Source of the DNA: Burkholderiales bacterium
Lineage (GTDB): Bacteria > Pseudomonadota > Gammaproteobacteria > Burkholderiales > JAEUMW01
Direction of reading: 5' to 3'
Assembly (NCBI GenBank): GCA_016791285.1
Contig: JAEUMX010000196.1
Span: forward strand, 1 to 5,797
DNA length: 5,797 nt
Of the stretch, positions 1 to 3,712 are shown piece after piece. The translations under genes were made by a program, and so were the position numbers. The notes beneath the pieces were generated by a model. That model made no database searches, had not been told where the DNA came from, and saw only the letters and a list, made by a program, of their open reading frames with translations. Position 1 is the first letter of the stretch; each line of letters starts with the position of its first letter.

Positions 1-583
1 GCTGTCGATTGATGACATCGCGCGCATCTGCGACACGTTCCTGACCTTCGAGGAAAGCGAGCAGTCGAAGATCTTCCCCAACGCCGCCTTCGGCTACTGG
101 AAGCTGACGGTCGAGCGGCCGCTGCGGCTGAAGGGCATCGAGCACGAGTGCGCCTATACGCCCAGGGAGATCAAGGCACTGAAGGAGACCGCCGAGCGGG
201 CTGACGACGGGCCGCCGGTCATCCGCAAGATCCACAAGAAGGGCACCGCCGCCGACCCGCTGCGCGGACTGTTCGAGGCCACCCTCGGCGGCAAGCCCGC
301 CGTGGTCGAGTACGAGCCCGACCCGGACTTGCGCGACACCGAGCAGGTGCCGTTGCTGGAGGAAGGCGGTATCGAGGCGTTCATCCGGCGGGAAGTGCTG
401 CCGCACGCACCGGACGCCTGGTACGTGCCCGAGAGCGTCAAGACCGGCTACGAGATCAGCTTCACCCGCTACTTCTACAAGCCGCAGCCGCTGCGCAGGC
501 TGGAGGAGATACGGGCGGACATCCTGGCGCTGGAGAAGGAGACCGAGGGGTTGCTCGGTGAGATCTTAGGGACAGTGACGTGA
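1..583 (+). CDS. hsdM: Type I R-M methyltransferase subunit HsdM, C-terminal part (5' end outside window)
   Basis: This is the C-terminal 193 residues of the N6-adenine DNA methyltransferase subunit, which with HsdS methylates the host recognition site. The first full codon is at base 2 and the TGA stop is at 581-583. The open frame begins LSIDDIARICDTF and continues through SKIFPNAAFGYWKL and TVERPLRLKG (about residues 22-43). That block is typical of the region following the catalytic domain in one large HsdM family. It ends with GYEISFTRYFYKPQPLR and a charged helix (LEEIRADILALEKETEGLL), which in HsdM proteins packs against HsdS. The SAM-binding and NPPF catalytic motifs would lie upstream and cannot be judged. 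The stop overlaps the next start in GTGA, so the two genes are probably translationally coupled. The family call is secure; whether the full gene is intact is unknown. Confidence 0.93.
   Translation, partial: LSIDDIARICDTFLTFEESEQSKIFPNAAFGYWKLTVERPLRLKGIEHECAYTPREIKALKETAERADDGPPVIRKIHKKGTAADPLRGLFEATLGGKPAVVEYEPDPDLRDTEQVPLLEEGGIEAFIRREVLPHAPDAWYVPESVKTGYEISFTRYFYKPQPLRRLEEIRADILALEKETEGLLGEILGTVT
568..572 (+). promoter_or_regulatory. Shine-Dalgarno for the DUF1016 nuclease gene
   Basis: AGGGA lies 7 bases before the GTG at 580, inside the end of hsdM. With the GTGA overlap it supports the GTG start rather than an internal one; the first in-frame ATG (at 904) would remove most of the conserved N-terminal domain. 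Confidence 0.6.
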
Positions 584-1740
584 AGACCAAGGGAAAAGCG
601 CGCTCTCCGGGCGGGGCGTCGCCTGAACGCCGGCGCCCCGGCGTGGTGTCCGCGCACGAGGCGGCGCAACCTTCGTCGGCATTGCTGGCTGAGGTCCGCG
701 ACCTCGTTCTCGAAGCACGCCAGCAGACGGCTCGGGCAGTCAACGCGGGGCTGACCTTGCTGTACTGGCAGGTGGGGGACCGGATTCGGCGGGAGATTCT
801 GCGGGAGAGGCGGGCGGAGTATGGGGGGGAGATTTTGCAGACGCTGTCTGCAAAATTGGAGGCAGAGTTCGGCCGCGGGTTCTCCAGGCGCATTCTGGCC
901 AACATGGTCCGCTTTGCCAAGGCCTTTCCGGACCGCCAGATAGTCTCAACGCTGCTGAGAGAATTGTCGTGGTCGCACTTCCTCCCGCTCATCTACTTGA
1001 AGGATCCGCTGCAGCGCGACTTCTACGCCGAGATGTCGCGCGTCGAGCGCTGGAGCACGCGTACGCTCCAGGAGCGCATCCAGTCGATGCTCTACGAGCG
1101 CACCGCACTCTCGAAAAAGCCCGAACAACTGATCGACAAGGAGCTGAAGGCGCTGCGCGACGAGGACCGGCTCACGCCCGACCTCGTTTTTCGCGATCCC
1201 TATGTGCTCGATTTCCTCGGCCTCAAGGACACTTACAGCGAGAAGGATCTCGAGAACGGCCTGTTGCGCGAGATCGAATCGTTCCTGCTCGAGCTGGGCG
1301 CGGGCTTCGCCTTCGTCGAGCGGCAGAAGCGCATCACGCTCGACGGCGACGACTACTACCTCGACCTGCTCTTCTACCACCGGCGGCTGCATCGGCTGGT
1401 GGCGATCGAACTGAAGATCGGCGACTTCAAGCCCGCCGACGCGGGGCAAATGGAGCTGTACCTGCGCTGGATCGACCGCAACGAGCGCCAGCCCGAGGAG
1501 GACAAGCCCATCGGCATCATCCTCTGCGCGGGCAAGAAGCGCGAGACCGTGGAAGTGCTCGAACTCGAACCCCGAGGCATCCACGTCGCGGAATACCTGA
1601 CCGAGCTGCCGCCGAGGAAACTGCTGGAGCAGCGCCTGCGCGACGCCGTGCTTCGGGCCAGACTCAGGCTGCAGGGCCGGCAGGGGGACGCGGCGGGGGC
1701 CGGTACTCCGGACGCCCGCCGCAAGCGAGGCAGGTCGTGA
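580..1740 (+). CDS. DUF1016 (YhcG-like) PDDEXK nuclease family protein
   Basis: A 386-residue cytoplasmic protein of the DUF1016/YhcG family, predicted nucleases of the PDDEXK fold often found beside type I R-M genes. Residues 1-33 are a basic, low-complexity leader. About 34-180 match the DUF1016 N-terminal domain: LYWQVGDRI (61-69), YGGEILQTLSAKLEAEFGRGFS (81-102), LSWSHFLPLIYL (129-140). About 200-350 form the nuclease domain: LREIESFLLELG (229-240, candidate E231), YYLDLLFYH (259-267, D262), VAIELKIGDFKP (274-285, E277 and K279) and GQMELYL (289-295, Q290). The D...ExK signature is therefore present and the enzyme looks catalytically intact. A basic, Gly/Arg-rich tail (from about 355) is of unknown use. 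GTGA overlaps at both ends place it tightly between hsdM and hsdS. The target and role within the R-M locus are unproven; an accessory nuclease or a modulator of restriction are both possible. Confidence 0.9.
   Translation: MKTKGKARSPGGASPERRRPGVVSAHEAAQPSSALLAEVRDLVLEARQQTARAVNAGLTLLYWQVGDRIRREILRERRAEYGGEILQTLSAKLEAEFGRGFSRRILANMVRFAKAFPDRQIVSTLLRELSWSHFLPLIYLKDPLQRDFYAEMSRVERWSTRTLQERIQSMLYERTALSKKPEQLIDKELKALRDEDRLTPDLVFRDPYVLDFLGLKDTYSEKDLENGLLREIESFLLELGAGFAFVERQKRITLDGDDYYLDLLFYHRRLHRLVAIELKIGDFKPADAGQMELYLRWIDRNERQPEEDKPIGIILCAGKKRETVEVLELEPRGIHVAEYLTELPPRKLLEQRLRDAVLRARLRLQGRQGDAAGAGTPDARRKRGRS
832..856 (+). repeat. Perfect 11-bp inverted repeat with 3-base loop inside the nuclease gene
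   Basis: Left arm ATTTTGCAGAC (832-842), loop GCT (843-845), right arm GTCTGCAAAAT (846-856), with no mismatches. It encodes part of the conserved EILQTLSAKL segment, so it sits in real coding sequence. Its AT-rich codons (ATT, TTG, GCA, AAA, TTG) stand out from the GC-rich gene. The T and A runs are on the outer sides of the stem and no T tract follows the right arm on either strand, so it is not a standard intrinsic terminator. It could be an mRNA hairpin, a protein-binding site or chance. Confidence 0.75.
1727..1730 (+). promoter_or_regulatory. Shine-Dalgarno for hsdS
   Basis: GAGG lies 6 bases before the GTG at 1737, inside the end of the nuclease gene. It decides the hsdS start: although the same frame stays open back into the nuclease gene (an ATG exists at 969), the upstream translation is Arg/Ala-rich shadow sequence with no HsdS similarity. 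Confidence 0.55.
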
Positions 1741-3155
1741 TCGACGGCCTCAAGCCTTATCCCGCGATGAGGGACTCCGGCGTGCCGTGGCTGGGGGAGG
1801 TGCCGGAACATTGGGAGGTGCGGCGCCTTGGAGGCTCAGTCGTGGGCTGCATCAACGGTGTATGGGGCGACGAACCCAATGGGATTGACGATTTGCCCTG
1901 TGTGCGGGTAGCAGACTTTGATCGCACTCGCCTGAGGGTTCGCCTGAACCGTCCAACGCTGCGCGCTATCTCGGCAGGCGACCGGCGTCGCCGTTTGCTT
2001 CAATCGGGCGACCTGTTGTTGGAGAAGTCCGGGGGCGGCGATCTGCAGCCTGTTGGTGTCGTGATGCTGTATGACCATGCGACCACCGCAGTCTGCTCCA
2101 ACTTTGTAGCTCGCATGCCGGTCGCACACGGCTTCGATCCTGCTTACCTGACGTACCTGCACTCGACTCTCTACGCGGTCCGTCTCAATGTGCGTTCGAT
2201 CAAGCAGACCACCGGAATCCAAAATCTCGACTCATCTCTATATCTAAGCGAGACGGTCGCCTTCCCGTCGGCTCCCGAACAAGCCGCCATCGTCCGCTTC
2301 CTCGACCTCGCGGACCGGCGGATTCGGCGGTACATCCGCGCCAAGCAGAAGCTGATCAAGCTGCTGGGGGAGCAGAAGCAGGCCATCATCCACCGCGCCG
2401 TCACCCGCGGCTTCGACCCCAACGTCCGCCTCAAGCCCTCCGGCGTGGAGTGGCTGGGGGATGTGCCGGAGCATTGGGAGGTATCGCGCGTCAAGAATGA
2501 GTTCGTCTGCCTCAATCGGCACCGCGTTCCGTTGAGCGCGACAGAACGCGGAGCTATGACGCTCCGACGGTACGACTACTACGGGGCGTCCGGCATCATC
2601 GACAAAGTGGAGGAGTATCTGTTTGATAATGACCTTCTTCTCATTGCCGAGGACGGTGCCAATCTGGTTCTGAGAAATCTTCCGCTGGCCATAATCGCTC
2701 GCGGCCGGTTCTGGGTAAACAATCACGCTCACATACTCAAGCCGAGACGAGGAAACCTTGAGTATCTGGCTGCGATGATGGAGTGCATCAACTATCAACC
2801 ATGGATTTCAGGGGCAGCGCAGCCGAAGCTCACTCAGGATCGCCTCATGGGAATCGCGGTCGCCGTGGCCCCACCCGAAGAGCAGGACGGGATCGTTAGA
2901 GCGATGGGCGAGGAGACGGCACCACTTCGCGCGACGATCGAGCGCGCCCGCAGAGAGATCCACCTCCTCCGCGAATACCGCACCCGCCTGATCGCCGATA
3001 TCGTCACCGGCAAGCTCGACGTTCGCGAAGCGGCGGCGCGCTTGCCGGAGGAGATCGATGACGGCGACGAGCTCGAAAACATCGAGTCGGGATCGGTCGA
3101 TGAGGAAGCCGCAACCGACAGCCCCGAAGAAGCCCTGGAGGACACCGAAGCGTGA
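1737..3155 (+). CDS. hsdS: Type I R-M specificity subunit HsdS
   Basis: A 472-residue DNA-recognition subunit that binds two HsdM and directs both methylation and restriction to a bipartite target. The two-fold architecture is clear. An N-terminal lead-in (MRDSGVPWLGEVPEHWEV, 11-28) is followed by TRD1 (about 29-178), conserved helical region 1 (PEQAAIVRFLD to HRAVTRG, about 180-225), a second lead-in (LKPSGVEWLGDVPEHWEV, 232-249), TRD2 (about 250-378) and helical region 2 (PPEEQDGIVRAM to IVTGKLDVREAA, about 379-433). Each helical region is the spacer that sets the distance between half-sites and contacts HsdM. An acidic tail (434-472, rich in Glu/Asp) extends beyond the usual end. The GTG start at 1737 forms a GTGA overlap with the nuclease stop; the next gene starts in another GTGA. 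The TRD coding parts are less GC-rich than their surroundings, as expected for exchangeable recognition cassettes. No frameshift was seen, so it should be functional. The recognised sequence cannot be predicted here. Confidence 0.95.
   Translation: MIDGLKPYPAMRDSGVPWLGEVPEHWEVRRLGGSVVGCINGVWGDEPNGIDDLPCVRVADFDRTRLRVRLNRPTLRAISAGDRRRRLLQSGDLLLEKSGGGDLQPVGVVMLYDHATTAVCSNFVARMPVAHGFDPAYLTYLHSTLYAVRLNVRSIKQTTGIQNLDSSLYLSETVAFPSAPEQAAIVRFLDLADRRIRRYIRAKQKLIKLLGEQKQAIIHRAVTRGFDPNVRLKPSGVEWLGDVPEHWEVSRVKNEFVCLNRHRVPLSATERGAMTLRRYDYYGASGIIDKVEEYLFDNDLLLIAEDGANLVLRNLPLAIIARGRFWVNNHAHILKPRRGNLEYLAAMMECINYQPWISGAAQPKLTQDRLMGIAVAVAPPEEQDGIVRAMGEETAPLRATIERARREIHLLREYRTRLIADIVTGKLDVREAAARLPEEIDDGDELENIESGSVDEEAATDSPEEALEDTEA
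1776..1819 (+). repeat. Direct repeat in hsdS, copy 1 (before TRD1)
   Basis: A 44-base stretch encoding SGVPWLGEVPEHWEV. It matches the copy at 2439-2482 at 40 of 44 positions by hand alignment, in the same frame. The pair flanks the TRD1 plus helical region 1 unit. Confidence 0.85.
2439..2482 (+). repeat. Direct repeat in hsdS, copy 2 (before TRD2)
   Basis: Second copy of the 44-base repeat, encoding SGVEWLGDVPEHWEV, 663 bases downstream of copy 1 (221 codons, in frame). This is the usual mark of the half-subunit duplication of HsdS. Its high nucleotide identity makes it a possible site for TRD swapping or deletion. Confidence 0.85.
3007..3048 (+). repeat. 9-bp inverted repeat near the 3' end of hsdS
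   Basis: CCGGCAAGC (3007-3015) is the reverse complement of GCTTGCCGG (3040-3048), with a 24-base GC-rich loop. It lies within coding sequence of helical region 2 and the start of the acidic tail. There is no T tract, so terminator function is unlikely. In such GC-rich sequence it may be chance. Confidence 0.4.
3137..3141 (+). promoter_or_regulatory. Shine-Dalgarno for the AlbA_2 gene
   Basis: GGAGG lies 10 bases before the GTG at 3152, within the end of hsdS. The spacing is slightly long, but together with the GTGA overlap it supports this start. Confidence 0.5.
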
Positions 3156-3628
3156 GCTCCGCCCGTCCCGCTTCCTATCTCGTCAGCCTCGTGCACGAGT
3201 TGCGCGCATTGCCGCGCGAGACGGAGTGGGTGGAGTTCAAGGTGAACGACGCCGAGCCGCAGGCGATCGGCGAGTACATCTCGGCGCTCGCCAACGCGGC
3301 GGCGCTCGTGGGCAAGGCCTTCGCCTACGTGGTCTGGGGTGTGCAGAACGAGGACCATGCGGTGGTGGGCACGCGCTTCGATCCGAGCAAGGCATGCGTG
3401 GGCAACGAGGCGCTGGAGAACTGGTTGCTGCGGCTGCTGGAGCCCAAGATCGACTTCCGCTTCTTCCGCGCCGTCGTGGAGGATCGCCAGGTGGTCCTGA
3501 GGATCCCGAAGTGGGTACGCGGGCACGAAGCTACTTGCCGTTCTGGGCCGCTCCGGGCCGGTTGCCGGCGGGGAATGCTTGATGGAAACTCGGCAGATCG
3601 GTGGTTCCGCACCCTGGATGATCGATAA
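3152..3628 (+). pseudogene. AlbA_2 (Schlafen-type) domain protein, probably truncated at the C-terminus
   Basis: A 158-residue reading frame whose first 120 residues resemble the AlbA_2 putative nucleic-acid-binding domain found at the N-terminus of many bacterial ATP-binding or winged-helix proteins beside R-M genes. Visible marks are ETEWVEFKVND (23-33, the E..xxEFK motif), IGEYISALANAAALVGKAFAYVVWGV (39-64), NEDHAVVGTRFDP (66-78), LENWLLRLLEPKIDFRF (88-104) and VVEDRQVVLRIPK (108-120). In relatives the last strand is followed by sequence giving a FIRVGS-type segment and usually a further domain. Here residues 121-158 (WVRGHEATCRS onward to the TAA at 3626-3628) have no resemblance to that and look like read-through of non-coding DNA. 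I infer a deletion or rearrangement near base 3511. The GTG start overlaps the hsdS stop. It may still make a short AlbA_2 protein, so 'pseudogene' is a judgement; a genuinely short family member is the alternative. Confidence 0.7.
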
Positions 3629-3652
3629 GTTATTGCTTGATAAGGCTTATCG
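3623..3652 (+). repeat. GATAAG direct/inverted repeat cluster (operator-like)
   Basis: GATAAG occurs at 3624-3629 and 3639-3644, and its reverse complement CTTATC at 3646-3651. The last two form a near-perfect palindrome with a single central base (3645). The outer pair extends to CGATAAG (3623-3629) and CTTATCG (3646-3652). The cluster overlaps the stop of the AlbA_2 remnant and lies about 60 bases before hsdR, where a regulator could bind. This is pattern evidence only. Confidence 0.6.
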
Positions 3653-3659
3653 TGAACGT

Positions 3660-3681
3660 CGGTTGCTTGACGGTTGCTTGA
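3660..3681 (+). repeat. Perfect tandem duplication of an 11-base unit
   Basis: The unit CGGTTGCTTGA occurs twice head to tail, at 3660-3670 and 3671-3681, with no mismatch. Related TGCTTGA cores are at 3576-3582 and 3634-3640. It is just upstream of the hsdR ribosome binding site and introduces an in-frame TGA (3668-3670) that limits how far upstream hsdR can begin. Confidence 0.85.
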
Positions 3682-3683
3682 TC

Positions 3684-3711
3684 GCGGCCGGTCCGCACCC
3701 GGGGAGGCCGC
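3684..3711 (+). promoter_or_regulatory. Possible hairpin partly covering the hsdR ribosome binding site
   Basis: GCGGCC (3684-3689) can pair with GGCCGC (3706-3711), leaving a 16-base loop that holds most of the GGGGAGG Shine-Dalgarno. The right arm takes its last two bases and ends one base before the TTG codon. Such a fold could dampen hsdR translation. The stem is only 6 bp, so it may be incidental. Confidence 0.3.
3701..3707 (+). promoter_or_regulatory. Shine-Dalgarno for hsdR
   Basis: GGGGAGG lies 5 bases before the TTG at 3713-3715. It is the strongest ribosome binding site in the window and decides the hsdR start over the only other upstream in-frame candidate, TTG at 3674. Confidence 0.75.
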
Positions 3712-3712
3712 T

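Larger units (their letters stand above)
3512..3712 (+). other. Scar and intergenic region before hsdR
   Basis: From about 3512 (the end of recognisable AlbA_2 coding) to the hsdR start no sequence resembles a known gene. Another frame ends at a TGA at 3580-3582 with ARSYLPFWAAPGRLPAGNA, which I do not recognise. The TGCTTGA motif occurs four times (3576, 3634, 3664, 3675), in a tandem repeat and next to a GATAAG palindrome. No promoter was convincing: TTGATA at 3637-3642 and TTGACG at 3667-3672 look like -35 boxes, but neither has a -10-like hexamer at 16-18 bases. No intrinsic terminator for the upstream operon was seen. Confidence 0.6.

Noticed and set aside
946..1584. A 212-codon minus-strand frame opposite the nuclease gene
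   Set aside because: The sense strand encodes conserved DUF1016 motifs over the same span; the antisense product has no recognisable family and reflects codon bias.
969..1736. A possible 5' extension of hsdS starting at an ATG at 969
   Set aside because: The extended part overlaps the nuclease gene in another frame and reads as Arg/Ala-rich shadow sequence. HsdS similarity begins just after the GTG at 1737, which also has a Shine-Dalgarno and the recurring GTGA junction.
2522..2551. 8-bp inverted repeat CCGCGTTC / GAACGCGG in TRD2
   Set aside because: The loop is 14 bases, it lies within coding sequence, and arms of this length are expected by chance in GC-rich DNA.
3058..3582. A + strand frame across the hsdS end and AlbA_2 gene ending in SYLPFWAAPGRLPAGNA
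   Set aside because: Most of it is a shadow of the HsdS and AlbA_2 frames. Only the last ~20 residues fall in the scar, and I could not assign them to any protein, so they are noted in the scar region but not called as a gene.
3576..3681. Short repeats considered as a CRISPR array
   Set aside because: The repeat core is only 7-11 bases, spacings are irregular, and no cas genes are present.
3684..3711. Intrinsic terminator between the operon and hsdR
   Set aside because: The GC stem is only 6 bp with a 16-base loop, and no T run follows it; it abuts the hsdR start codon.
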